The notes under the pieces: generated by a model
Database searches by the model: none
The model's input: the letters and a program-made list of their open reading frames with translations, nothing else
What the model was told of the DNA's origin: nothing
From: Chrysogorgia sp. JL179-B06
Taxonomy: Eukaryota > Cnidaria > Anthozoa > Scleralcyonacea > Chrysogorgiidae
Direction of reading: 5' to 3'
Length of the DNA: 64,000 nucleotides
Assembly: GCA_035772405.1 (NCBI GenBank)
Contig: JAYKKM010000047.1
Span: forward strand, 3,204,001 to 3,268,000
Program-made: the position numbers and the translations under genes
In this document: piece by piece, positions 40,436 to 50,879 of the stretch
Layout of the letters: every line of letters begins with the position of its first letter
Numbering within the stretch: the stretch's first letter is position 1

Positions 40436-41570
40436 GGTTTGGGGTTAGGACTATGTTTTAAATTCGGGATACTTATATGAAACGTCAGCCAAATTGTCTT
40501 TTCGAGCTTCTAGATTTCACAGATTACTTGCTTCTCGACTTCAGCCCTACGACGGAGGCCGTTGCCGAGATTGATTATAAATAGATATCGCTGGAATACT
40601 AGATTTTCTCCTATTTAGAAATAATTATATCTTCAGATATAATTTTTATCTAGTTACCATTTCATCGATTTCAATATAATAAACAGAACATTACATGGCC
40701 GCTTGCAGATACGAATTTTATCTTCTCGTGATATTACCAACACTCGAACGGAAGATAAAATTCGTTTCTCCGCACGGTCCTGTAATATCCTCTACAGGGT
40801 GTATAAAAAAAGCGCAACCTCGGAATTTCCCAAGAAATCCACTTTGTTTTTATTAGCACAAAAGATTTTAGGCCTCTGGGAATTTAAAATAGCTTCTAAT
40901 CGTATTCCAAGGGCATATAACTGTCGAATTGCTAATAAATAAACAACTTTTCATTAAAAATATATTACATAAGTCATAAGTCTAAATATCTCAAGAACGA
41001 CGCGAGACATGAAAGAGTTCTAAATTACCATTCCTCGTCATTTTAAGAGTTCATGTAAATAAGACAAACTTAATTTTTTAGTGCAAAGTTTTTTAACTCT
41101 TTCCTGTCCGGCTGAAAAACATCTAAAATTGAACTACCTCGTTGTCCTATCAATATCTCTGGAAATATCCATAACTGTTGCGAAACCTATACATTTTCTG
41201 AAAGCCCGATAAACCGGCTTTCACTTGCGCTTTTGAATTTCCCGAATAAGACACATTATGTTAATATAAATTAGCATTAATTATCATAAATCAGGTTGAA
41301 AAACCTCCATTTTGCTAGAAAACGCCATCTTGGGTGCCCGTGTAGCATCATGAAAATTCAAAACGCCACCAATTACAGAGTTGTTTATGAAATCAAATCA
41401 AACTTGGCGTGTGAGTGGATCTCATGTGCCTGGCGCTTGTCAATTTTTAATTCAATTTTTAATCTTGCGTTACCGTGTGCCGTGTTTTTCGATTGACGAC
41501 TTCGGGGTCTTCTATGACCCCTTTTGACTGTGTCGGACAGGAAAGAGTTAAACAGTATTGGCGAAAATTC
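40436..41570. other. Host DNA, no gene seen
   Basis: A short palindromic stretch (about 40705-40765, ATACGAATTTTATCTTC...) and a part of a LINE-like tail (SEFPKKSTLFLLAQKI) are present. Nothing else assigned. Confidence 0.4.
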
Positions 41571-41577
41571 ACACGAG

Positions 41578-41578
41578 A

Positions 41579-41609
<31 letters not shown>

Positions 41610-41612
41610 GAT
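41578..41612. repeat. (TA)n microsatellite
   Basis: An almost pure AT dinucleotide run. Confidence 0.9.
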
Positions 41613-41654
41613 GTTATGATATTGTCACTCGGTAATGATGAGCTCAAACCGCGT

Positions 41655-41760
41655 AAGCAGAAAATTGCTTGCCGTGGCTGGGTTTTGATTCCGCGACCTT
41701 TGATTTACTATAGTTCAATGCTTTTACCACTGAGCTACACGGTCAAGGCGATGGAAGCCT
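41655..41760 (-). repeat. tRNA-like SINE
   Basis: Read on the - strand: TAGCTCAGTGGTAAAAGC (A box), GGTCGCGGAATCAAAACCC (B box). Cloverleaf pairing is not complete, so it is a tRNA-derived repeat and not a gene. Confidence 0.55.
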
Positions 41761-42019
41761 GGGATTTATGATTTATATACTGAATTTCGTAAACATATTC
41801 GTTTACATTAAACGTTGTCATGAGTCAACCTGTCAGGTGGGTAAGCGCAGCATTTTGTCTTCGAGTCACTGTTTAATATAATGCCTAATGGCACACAATA
41901 GACAGAATAACCTGCGAGATTATTTTGTCAGAAATTAGACAGCACTTTTGTAAAGCGTATTATTTACGTTCTGTAGTTTCGCTATTTACTTCGTGTTAAT
42001 TTTATCAGCATTTGATTAA

Positions 42020-42190
42020 TATTTTGAAAATTTTATTGTAGATATGTTTTGAGCATGAAGGTTGCGGGTTCGAGTCCCGTTTGGGGCTCAGAAACATTTT
42101 CTGAGTTTGCGATAAAGCACTGTTAGTGTTAGCTTGATTTATTGTCTTGACTGTCTTAACACTGTTAGCTTGAATTATCGATAAAGCTTG
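42020..42190 (+). repeat. tRNA-like 3' half SINE fragment
   Basis: GGTTGCGGGTTCGAGTCCCG is an excellent B-box/T-arm at about 42060, but the 5' half is not tRNA-like. Followed by a GTTAGCTTGA repeat. Confidence 0.5.
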
Positions 42191-42776
42191 CCAAGTCAGA
42201 GTCTTCACCATCACCTCCATGAGACTACGAGCCCGTCACACCATTAGAGGAAATACTTATACCCGATCCTATCCCAATAGTATATACCCATCCTGAAGAT
42301 CCTATCCCATGGATTCCAGAACCGATTCCAGAACCGAAACCATCCTATTTGATTTATCGAAAACATTTAACATTGACAATTTTGTTCCCGAAACAGATAC
42401 TAACATTGGCAATTTTATTCCCGAAACAGACACTAATTGTATCAACAAATACTAAATCAAGAAATAGTATTAAATTCCACTCAACCTCAACAAATGACTT
42501 TTGAAGATGAAGAAGAATCGAATCAAACCGTATAAACGACAACTAATCTATATATATTAAAAAACACAAACTAACAGGAATAGAAAGTGTATCAAAAGTG
42601 TTTATAAAATAACATGTACACAACAAGCGCTCTGATTGGTCAATACCCGTGTTTGGATAAGAGTATCCAAACACAGGAATTTTGAGGTCGATCTTGTACA
42701 CACAAAAAGCAAATCATGCTGACCCATCATCGTTTTTAAACATTTATTAACATTCTATACATATGCACAATAACTA

Positions 42777-43450
42777 TAAATAAAATATAGCAATCTTCCC
42801 TGTTAATTTTCACAAGATTTTACAAAAAATAGGCCAAAATTATATGTATTTAAAGAGGACAAAGCAACGCTAAAAGTGAACGAGAATTTCCATTTAATTT
42901 GTGAGGACGACGTTTACCTTATTGATAGTTTCAATAAAACCCCACAACACTTTTATAGATATAGTCCACCAAGAGAACATGGAAAAGGTGTAAAATTATG
43001 TTTATTTTACCTCTCGTCGGACAGAATATTCACGAAGAAACCATTAATTTTGTTCTTGTAGCCAACAAAAAATCACCGAACAACACTTCGACAGTGAGAG
43101 AAAACCACAAATAAAATATAGCAATCTTCCCTGTTAATTTTCACAATTGATTTTGCAAAAATAGGCCGAAATTATAAGTATTTAAAGTGGACAAAGCAAC
43201 GCTAAAGCGAACGAGAATTCCCGTATAATTTGCGAGGGCGACGTTTACCTTATTGAAAGTTTCAATAAAACCCAAAAACACAATACTTTTTATAGATATA
43301 GTTCACCAAGAGAACATGGAAAAGGTGTAAAATGTTTATTTTACCTTTCGTCGGGCAGGATATTCACGAAGAAACCATTCATTTTGTTCTTGTTGCCAAC
43401 AAAAAATCACCGAACAACACTTCGACAGTGAGAGAAAACCACAAAAAAGA
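42777..43450. repeat. Tandem duplication of a 330-bp unit
   Basis: Unit 1 is about 42777-43108 and unit 2 about 43109-43450, with several small differences and a short deletion. It contains AATAAAATATAGCAATCTTC near the start of each unit and ends with CACAACACTTCGACAGTGAG-type sequence. No coding function is clear. Confidence 0.85.
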
Positions 43451-43789
43451 TTCTGTGTTGTAGGATATAAGGCTAGGCAAACTCACAACATCACTTTACA
43501 TCTGCAGCAATCCAACATAAAGTTAAACGGTATATTTTCGCGATTAAATCCATCTGGAAATATCTTTTTCAGCATGTTTTCCTGATGTTTTTACGACTTC
43601 AAACTTATTTTTGGCTGTTGCTGTCGTCAGCATCATAAATCATAATAGGAAACCATCCATGATTGGCCGATTAGCTTAGAAGGACATGAAAGACCTCCCC
43701 TGATTGGTAGTTGACGGTTTTTGGGAGAATTGCAATGTTGATCTAATTATATTAATAACTTTTGGTGATATTTCTCTGGTTATTTTATA

Positions 43790-43985
43790 AAAGAAATACC
43801 TAATGGTTTTCCGTGTTTGGATACTCTGATCCAAACACTTGGGATGTTGCTCGACTTTCGAAAAGCTAAAAACACTCGCCTAGCGGCTCGTGTTTTTTTA
43901 CGCTTTTCTCAAGTCTCGCAACATCCCACGTGTTTGGATCAGAGTATCCAAACACGGAAAACCATTAGGTATTTCTTTAATATAA
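43790..43985. mobile_element. Hairpin MITE at the edge of the AT-rich island
   Basis: The arms read AAAGAAATACCTAATGGTT at the left end (about 43790) and AACCATTAGGTATTTCTTT at the right end (43979), and the hairpin pairs almost throughout. It abuts the AT-rich island. Related hairpins are at about 42640-42680 and 61722-61825. Confidence 0.8.
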
Positions 43986-44212
43986 ATACAGACGAAGATG
44001 CAGACATTATTGTTAGAGATCTAGATTCCTATAAACAATTAGAATTTATATTTAAAGAGAAAAAAAGAATAATTAGAAAATTTAATATATATAAAAATAA
44101 TAGAACAGAAATTCGATTGTTAGAAAGAAATCATAGAAAGACATTTAAGAAAATTGAAAAAAACCGTAATGAAACTATTTTAAAAAAGAATTTAAAAATA
44201 TATAAAAAATAA
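43985..44212 (+). CDS. AT-rich island frame 1 (uncertain)
   Basis: The frame is open upstream through the hairpin, so its start is unknown. The product is Lys/Arg/Asn/Ile-rich and helical (RNHRKTFKKIEK), reflecting low GC. No domain recognised. Could be part of a foreign gene or chance in AT-rich DNA. Confidence 0.3.
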   Translation, partial: NTDEDADIIVRDLDSYKQLEFIFKEKKRIIRKFNIYKNNRTEIRLLERNHRKTFKKIEKNRNETILKKNLKIYKK

Positions 44213-44303
44213 ATTTTTTGGTTTGTAAATATATTCTCATGTAAAGAAATATATGTTTGTATATAAATGTTGTGAATTTTATTTTTTTTACTTTTTCAAA
44301 AAT

Positions 44304-44531
44304 ATGGATATCATTCTCGAAGAATTTGCTCTAAACAATATTAAATACAAAAGATTGGGATCGGTAATTGAAGAATGTGTTACAAATCATAAAGAAATGT
44401 TAAAAAACATTGTTTTACAAACCAATATCAAACAAATGGAATTCATTTATAAACAAATGGAACTTCATGAAATGGGTCATTCCATTGTTTTTTTGATGGA
44501 AAAAGTATTGGGGAAAAAGAAATTGAATTAA
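44304..44531 (+). CDS. AT-rich island frame 2 (75 residues, uncertain)
   Basis: ATG 44304 begins MDIILEEFALNN. It is helical with repeated Glu/Lys/Met and no domain recognised. An upstream frame extension exists, but this ATG is the more natural start. It is the best-looking intact frame in the island. Confidence 0.4.
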   Translation: MDIILEEFALNNIKYKRLGSVIEECVTNHKEMLKNIVLQTNIKQMEFIYKQMELHEMGHSIVFLMEKVLGKKKLN

Positions 44532-44661
44532 TTCAACATTGGAGAAGATTAACAATTACGGACTTTAAAACTTAATTTTTTTATTAGATCAAACAATTCC
44601 CTTTAATTACAATTTTTTAATTTTATAAATTTGTTAAAATTGTACTTACTCTAATTTCTAA

Positions 44662-45953
44662 CTACATCATCTTGTAATTTTGATAGAAAATCACTAATAT
44701 TAAAAATATGATATCTCCCTAAATATGACATAAAATAAGCTTCTAAATAATCTATATTCTCTTTTTGTAACATTGAAAAATATGGTATTAATAAAAAATA
44801 ATCTAATATTTCCATACTATATATTACAGGGAATGGATGAATTATTTGGGTTGTAGGAGTCTTTCAAAAAAAATTTCACATCTCAAAATATCAATAGCGA
44901 ATATATAATCATTTATAGGGTTAGCCAAAAAAAAAAGGTGGATTTTTGTTTACAATTTTTATAATTACAATATTTATTATCTATACTATAAGCATAATTA
45001 AAATTATATACGAGGCGATCAAGATCAATATGGGTTAGGATATTATTTTCAATTCTACCCTGAGGATTATGTTTTGGACAATAAAAAATAAAACATGTTG
45101 CTATGGCAAATATATTCAGGACTATGGGCAAGACACGCTAATACAAAATAAGGTGCTACAGTTAATAGATAACGAGCAAGATCAATTAAAATAGGAGAAT
45201 CATCATCTAAATATACTTTATAAATCATATAATACATAAAATCTCTCCCCAACCCAAAGGGTATTGGTAACGATTCTCTTCCTGTGAAAATGAACAAACA
45301 GGAGACATAAAATGTAAATATCATTACGAAAATAGTGGGGTCTTGTTACATTAATATATAGACTATCTAAATAACGATTATCTAAACTAAATATTGAAGA
45401 TAATAAATCTGGTTTCTTTGACATTAACTCACGAGGATCTGAATATCTATGTAAAATATATTTTTCACTACTGTCAATATATGGAACAATGTATTTTCGT
45501 TTCATTTCTTCAACATCTGGATCATTTAACCGTAAACGATAAAATCCTGTGTAATTTCGTGCAAAGACGTTGGTTTTAATTCGTAAACAACCAATAATTT
45601 CAGCACAATAATAGTTGTAAAGACCAAACATCCAATAGATAAATCCAATCTGTGCATTTCTAAACCGTTGAAAATGCGATACTATTTTTAAAATATATAA
45701 GAAAGAAATGGTTTCTTCCATTTTACTTTTTTTGCATTGTCTTTCCATAACTAGCCTGCGTCGCATCCGGCCGTTTGAAACACGATATATATCGTGTTTC
45801 AAACGGCCGGATGCGACGCAGGCTATCCATAACTGGACGTCCTCGATTTGTAAATTTAAAAGTTTTTTCATTTTTTCTTTTGGAAGCAGTTTGAATCCAT
45901 CTAAAATAAAAATAATAATAATAATCAGCATCAATATATTCAATAATATTCAT
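44662..45953 (-). pseudogene. Decayed gene of AT-rich island, broken by a palindrome
   Basis: On the - strand, several frames in sequence encode one apparent protein of about 400 residues: the frame from 45953, then one ending at 45218, others to about 44913, and a last part ending at 44662. The sequence is rich in Tyr, Phe, Ile and Asp and may be globular. Frame changes occur at the palindrome (45752-45825) and again near 45300, 45100 and 44930. I recognise no family. Confidence 0.5.
45752..45825. mobile_element. Perfect 74-bp palindrome with 8-bp target duplication
   Basis: The two 37-base halves are exactly complementary. The bases TCCATAAC flank it on both sides (45744-45751 and 45826-45833), an 8-bp target duplication as made by hAT-type transposases. 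The ends read TAGCCTGCGTCGC. It lies in a reading frame; the 82 added bases shift that frame. Confidence 0.85.
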
Positions 45954-45986
45954 AAAAACTTTATAAAAGTACTTTACAAATATTCT

Positions 45987-46124
45987 ATGAATACCCTAAA
46001 AAATTTTAAAAATATTCTCAAACAAGCACATAAAAGCTTAATAAAGGACAAAAAATCATACAAATCATACTTACTATCTAAAAAACTTTATTCTTTTATA
46101 TCTCAAATGAACAAAATCTATTAG
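45987..46124 (+). CDS. AT-rich island frame 3 (45 residues, uncertain)
   Basis: ATG 45987. Lys/Ser/Leu/Tyr-rich and short. It is convergent with the neighbouring - strand relics; might be chance in AT-rich DNA. Confidence 0.25.
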   Translation: MNTLKNFKNILKQAHKSLIKDKKSYKSYLLSKKLYSFISQMNKIY

Positions 46125-46280
46125 TTCAGTATCTTTAGGCTTTATCCACACAGTACGTATAATACGTTTTCCTTTAAAAAGTTCAATTTGCTTCTCAACC
46201 TTTCAATACAAATGGTACTTGTATCCGTTTATTTGATCACGTTCCCAACCAATTAATGTCAAATTTACTTCCTCTTTAGT
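46105..46280 (-). pseudogene. Relic frame of AT-rich island
   Basis: The - strand reads as a protein-like segment (TLIGWERDQINGYKY, then ELFKGKRIIRTVWIKP) with one internal stop. It looks like another decayed gene on the same strand as 44662-45953. Confidence 0.35.
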
Positions 46281-47300
46281 CTACAATATATTTCACAGGA
46301 ATATATTTACAATGTCTTCTATTCAAATTCAGTCTTTAAATCCCATTTGTTGATCTTCTTTTATATATAGACTATCAACGCACCACACCCTTTTTATTTT
46401 TCACGCACAAGATTTTCGATTTTCTTTCTTAGGAAAAATAACACCAACTCAAAACCACCCGATCCACTCATTTACTACCGGAACCACACCCACGCCTTTC
46501 TATTTTTTGTCAAACAAATTTATTAAATAAACCAAAACTCTATTTTATTTCCGGAATAACCACACCCACCTCACTTCTGGTGTTCGTCCTGAACACTTCT
46601 CTTCGCCCTCTTTTCATTATCATTTTTATAAAATACATTTTCAAATCACTTAACATTTTTTAAAAAATACCAAATTCATTTTCTCTCTTCGTTATTTTTT
46701 ATTACATACTTTTTTGCAAATTATATATACATATATAAAACAAATATATTTTCAAAAATAAAATTACAACACATATACAATCTCTTCTAGTAATAAATTG
46801 GGAAGAATTCTTTATATTCTTCCCCATTCCACAACACTAAGTCCCTGCCCCTTACGGATCGATAATAATAAGATTTTAATAAATAGCTAACGCCCAATTT
46901 TACGACACCCCCGAATCTGACCGTATCTACTTCGTTCGGATTGGTTAATCAAAAATAATAATCAAACCTCATTGGCTTACAGCTAGTCTCAGTCCCAAAC
47001 ACATTAAAAAAAATGAGTATACTATGATCACTATTAATCCGACATTTTACAGTTTACTTGATTCATCATGAACACTCCTAAATCTTCGAGCTCTTAGGTT
47101 TTTAATAATTAAAAACACGTAATTCACTATTATATAGACATCAAAATACAGTTTTCAACCAAAAATCAGAATGTCAGATCCCTGATTCTGACATTTAAAC
47201 TTCTACCCAAATATACCGAAATTCCACAAAAGGGAATTCTAGACTAGAATTACCTTTTATGGAATTTCGGGACATTTTCTAGTAATTAGCCATTTGAACA
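46281..47300. other. AT-rich DNA, no gene seen
   Basis: Contains CCACACCCAC-type motifs near 46490 and 46560 and short palindromes near 47215-47275. No gene or element assigned. Confidence 0.4.
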
Positions 47301-47315
47301 ACATTTTCAAATTGC

Positions 47316-47382
47316 GGCCGGTAAACCAGTATAGACAGGTGTGAAACCTCTCACACCTGTGTATACTAGTTTACCGGCCGGA
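47316..47382. repeat. Hairpin (palindrome)
   Basis: GCCGGTAAACCAGTATAGAC returns as its near complement, with a short AACCTC loop. One of several hairpins in 47215-47690. Confidence 0.8.
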
Positions 47383-47477
47383 TTTTAAAAATGTGATTCA
47401 GATGCACCCTAATAAAGTAACGAAACTTTGTTCGATTTCTATGTTACAACATAGAAATCTAACAAAGTTTCATTGTT

Positions 47478-47608
47478 TCATTCGAAGTCGCTGTCATCGT
47501 CATCCATCCAATCATTCCCATCACTTGCAGAAAAAGAGTCGCCTCCATCACTCTCGTCTTCGATGACGTACTTAGCAGCAGCCTTCTGACGTCTAGCCGG
47601 TCTTTTCA
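47478..47608 (-). CDS. Terminal exon of an acidic/lysine-rich host protein
   Basis: Read on the - strand after an AG acceptor, the exon encodes KRPARRQKAAAKYVIEDES and a DNDW-type acidic end terminating DDDDSDFE, then TGA. Such a basic-to-acidic tail is typical of chromatin or topoisomerase-type C-termini, but I cannot assign the gene. It may belong with the exon-like segments at 48457-49613. The exon boundary phase requires one base from the preceding exon. Confidence 0.5.
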
Positions 47609-47614
47609 CTGGCG

Positions 47615-47723
47615 ATATAACCGAAAATAACCATGTCAATTAGTAGCAGCGAAGACGAAGGTCTTCGCTGCTACTAATTGATATGGTTATCTTTCGTGTG
47701 GGCTTCGGTTTGGAGGTTTTCCC
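47615..47723 (-). other. Exon-like segment disrupted by a hairpin
   Basis: After an ATTTCAG acceptor the frame reads GKTSKPKPTRK, then meets a hairpin (about 47618-47690, arms AATTAGTAGCAGCGAAGAC and complement) and a stop. Either the hairpin inserted in an exon or the exon ends earlier. Confidence 0.4.
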
Positions 47724-48004
47724 CTGAAATAAGCAAGAGCGTAGACCAATTATAGAACATGAAAATTAGCCATTATTTAATTATAGAGAATAATCATGTG
47801 AATGGTTATCATCATCGCATTTTCCACTTGGCTGTCGCGTTTCGATCGCCGCCGTAGATCAAATTTCGATATTGCCTCCGTTTTCGCTGGTAGTCGGAAA
47901 GATTTCCTTTGTTTTGAAAATCTCCGCGAAAGTTTAGAACACAATTTCGCAAACGAAATTCTTCGCAGAGAATTTTCTTTCTGACGAGTGACACGGTGGA
48001 ATGA

Positions 48005-48300
48005 AATATGGGCTTGAAATGATGCTGTTTGCGACAATGAAGACAACGAAAACGTTGATCGTTGTGACGATGATAATCAAGATGAAAATAAGGAACATTA
48101 TAATGATTGTGATGATAATTGATTTAATGATTAGTGATGATAATGATTTAATCAAGGTGAAGAGAATGCTGATAATAGCGATATAATGATAATGGTTTCT
48201 ATGATAATCAAATGGAAAATTATTACAATTGCGATAATAACATAATGATTGGAATAATGATAACAAATTAACAATTATATTGATGATAATGGTTGTTAAT
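48005..48300. repeat. GAT/AAT-rich simple-sequence region
   Basis: Degenerate GATGATAAT-type repeats on the + strand. The long frame on the - strand here (Ile/His/Asn-rich) is a result of this composition. Confidence 0.8.
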
Positions 48301-48399
48301 TGTACTTGGAGTTTCGGATAACAATGATACCGACGATAATGCTGGTGTAAAATTAACATATACTTGGTTATCCCTTCTGAAAATACACCTCACATTTTT

Positions 48400-48592
48400 A
48401 GTAGTTGGATTCGATTTTGTACTCAAGCTAGTGGATGAATCAGTGCCGATTTCAGAACGGTTCCTTGGATGTCATTTTCTTTTTTACAGGTTCGGCTTTT
48501 TTGCTTGCTTTGCGGGCGGGTCTTCCTGGTTTCTGGGTTTTTGCTGGCGGAGCAGCTTCCTCATCATCATCTTGCAAATCAAGTTGAATAGG
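48400..48592 (-). pseudogene. Exon-like segment B' (degraded copy of 48921-49061)
   Basis: It begins after a TTCTTCAG acceptor with PIQLDLQDDDEEAAPPAKTQ, followed by a Lys/Pro/Arg-rich stretch with an AT-hook-like GRPARK. A frameshift near SKEPF relative to segment B leads to a stop. Probably a duplicated exon that has decayed, or a frame broken in this allele. Confidence 0.45.
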
Positions 48593-48920
48593 CTGAAGAA
48601 AAATTGAATGCAGTAACAAACTAAATATTATGATACCGATAATGATTGCACTCACCCCAATGCCATAAAATTAATAGATATGTACTGGTTATTGTTGGTT
48701 TTACAAATAATTTCATTAGCTTGTCTTCGATTATTTTCACCGTCCTCGTTTTCACTCTCCACATCGGATTGTACATATAGAAGTCGTGGACGATCACAAT
48801 GACGTTTCAGCAGACGATGGTTGACAACCTTTGGGCGCCCCTTTTACCGGAACTACCTTGTACGTGGTTTGTCCCAACTTCTACTATACTAAATTATCCC
48901 TATAGTGTCCGAAAATATAC

Positions 48921-49061
48921 CTAGCATATTGAGCTAGTGGATGTAACGGAGTCGATACTCATTGGATGTTCCTTGGATGTCATTTTCACAGGCTCGACTT
49001 TCTTGATTTTTGCTAGCGGAGCATCTGAAGAATCATCATCTTGCAAATCAAGTTGAACAAG
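48921..49061 (-). CDS. Exon-like segment B (lysine/acid-rich protein)
   Basis: It starts after a CCCTAG acceptor (LVQLDLQDDD), is open for 141 bases, and meets a TAG immediately at a candidate GTATAT donor. Its phase fits the end of exon A. Similar in start and end to segment B', showing an internal exon duplication. Confidence 0.45.
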   Translation of the reverse strand, partial: LVQLDLQDDDSSDAPLAKIKKVEPVKMTSKEHPMSIDSVTSTSSIC

Positions 49062-49403
49062 CTAGGGAAAAATAAACTAAATGAGTGATGTAAAAAGTCC
49101 GTCTGCAGCGTAGACAGTGTAGAAATATAAATCGAAAACTCTAAAAAGTTGGTGTACAAACCCAAATAGTGTTTAAAAGTTTTGAGCGAAGGCCCTTTCA
49201 GAGCAGAAACGTAAAGTTCACTCTATGACAAGGGTCTTCACTCAAAATATGTTAGAAATTCTACACATTACTTCTACAATACATCAACCTTAAAGTTTTT
49301 TGTCAACAATAAAACTAATTGCTATAAAAAGGTGAAAGATGTCCCGCTATATATACACTCCCCATCCATCTTACGTCATTAAGAAACTGGTTGAGAGACC
49401 AAC

Positions 49404-49613
49404 CTGTTTAGATGATGAAGGTTCTAAAATTTGAACTGACGATACACTGGTGACGGAGGAGGCATCCGATGTAACTTCGTACTTCTTCAAAGCCAACCTC
49501 TCCGATAACGAAAGCATTTCATGGCACTCGCTACTATCGCTAAAGCCCAAGTCATATTTGGAAACCTCTTTCGGTTTAGCTGGAAATTTCAACTTCGCTA
49601 GTTTTTTAGTTCC
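49404..49613 (-). CDS. Exon-like segment A (lysine- then serine-rich protein)
   Basis: 210 bases in phase 0 after a CTAAAAACAG acceptor, ending AAACAG|GTTGGT. It encodes GTKKLAKLKFPAKPKEVSK, then YDLGFSDSSECHEM and a Ser/Val-rich tail. Upstream the same frame (RTAKAPAKK) continues past a stop, so further exons or decay lie there. Gene identity unknown. Confidence 0.45.
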
Positions 49614-49684
49614 CTGTTTTTAGGTGCATTTTTTCGCGGGAGCTTTAGCGGTTCTTGACGAGGATTTCCGGATCTCTTAGAATA

Positions 49685-49755
49685 AGGTGAAGCCGAAGCG
49701 CAGATTCCGTCGAAAATTTTTTCGAGGGAATCTGTGCTTCGGCTTCACCATGTTC
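49685..49755. repeat. Hairpin
   Basis: AAGGTGAAGCCGAAGCGCAG and its near complement flank a GAAAATTTTTTC loop. Confidence 0.75.
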
Positions 49756-49761
49756 TTGTTT

Positions 49762-50420
49762 TTCAACAATCTAGATCACAAAGATATTTAAATTCTGAAC
49801 CGTAACATAAGTTTCTCTCCTCCGCAAAGGCATTCGTGCTTTGAATTTTCCCTGTTTTTTCTTACGTGTACATTTTTATGACAAATAATATTTATTCAGG
49901 ATACCCACGTCACCGAAGTGTTTTTTTCAGTGGGTCCACAACATCGCAATTAATAAATACAATATAACACAACACAACACAAGCGGAAGACCAGACACAA
50001 AGCGGGCGCGCAAGTGCACATGGGACCGTTTGAAGGACATTCATATTGTGTTTGTGCTTTCGTGTGTGACATTTGTCCAGCCAAAGGATCCAAAGAACAC
50101 CCGCACGATAACCCTGCCCCACTCCCATCGGAAAAGGCCAATACATATAGGTTATACGCGCAGAGGGTTATACGGTTAGTTTCTTGATTAACTTATTGAA
50201 TTTATGTAGTTAGGCAGTGTTTCGATGTCCAGGTTATTTTTTATTAACAGGCCGGTTATTACCGAGGCTTTTTGCAATACATACATAAAGATTCCTAAAA
50301 TAATTATTAAACTCTTTTGATATCACGTTGAAGAGAGTGGTAAACTATTCCAAGTCTGTCAAATACGTCGTGAAAACAGGTTCTTTGCTGGTGCATCATT
50401 TTATTGTCAAACCTCAGCTT
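49762..50420. other. Host DNA, no gene seen
   Basis: The only notable items are small inverted repeats. Small frames look like chance. Confidence 0.4.
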
Positions 50421-50426
50421 TAAAGT

Positions 50427-50545
50427 GCCTGAAAAATTCATGCAATGAAAAATTCAGTTGTAAAATAACTTTTATTTGAAAGAACTCTTGAAACTATAAA
50501 GACTAACCATTTACAACTTTTTCATATCGCACTTCGTCTTGATAT
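50427..50545. repeat. Solo arm of TTAA hairpin family
   Basis: It starts TTTAAAGTGCC and continues with the same arm as 17786-17860 (AAAATTCAGTTGTAAAATAA). The second arm is absent, so the copy is truncated. Confidence 0.65.
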
Positions 50546-50879
50546 ATTACGATTTGTTTAATATGTAAATGATCGTACCATGGATAGTAGAAAGACTGGA
50601 TAAACAATTCTTGATCTTTATTATTTTAATCACAAGGTTGATAAAGGTGATAAGTTGGACACAGCACATTATGGCAACTATGTTCATGAATAAAATTTCA
50701 CTGGCTAATTCCCTATGGTTATTGGGAATAATAATAATAAAAGTCTTTATTAGCAAGAATAGTCACAACAGACGTGTGGCTTTACAAAAGATACAAATAA
50801 TAGTTCCTACAATTCCATAATAGTAATAGTAATATACTAAAGAAAGTTCCTCGTTACTACACAAACTGAAAGAGACATC

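Noticed and set aside
41655..41760. Functional tRNA gene
   Set aside because: A and B boxes are present, but stems do not pair well; it is a tRNA-derived repeat. The same applies to 33195, 38385, 42020 and 62880.
47934..48359. 141-codon - strand frame rich in Ile, His and Asn
   Set aside because: It arises from the GAT/AAT simple-sequence region.
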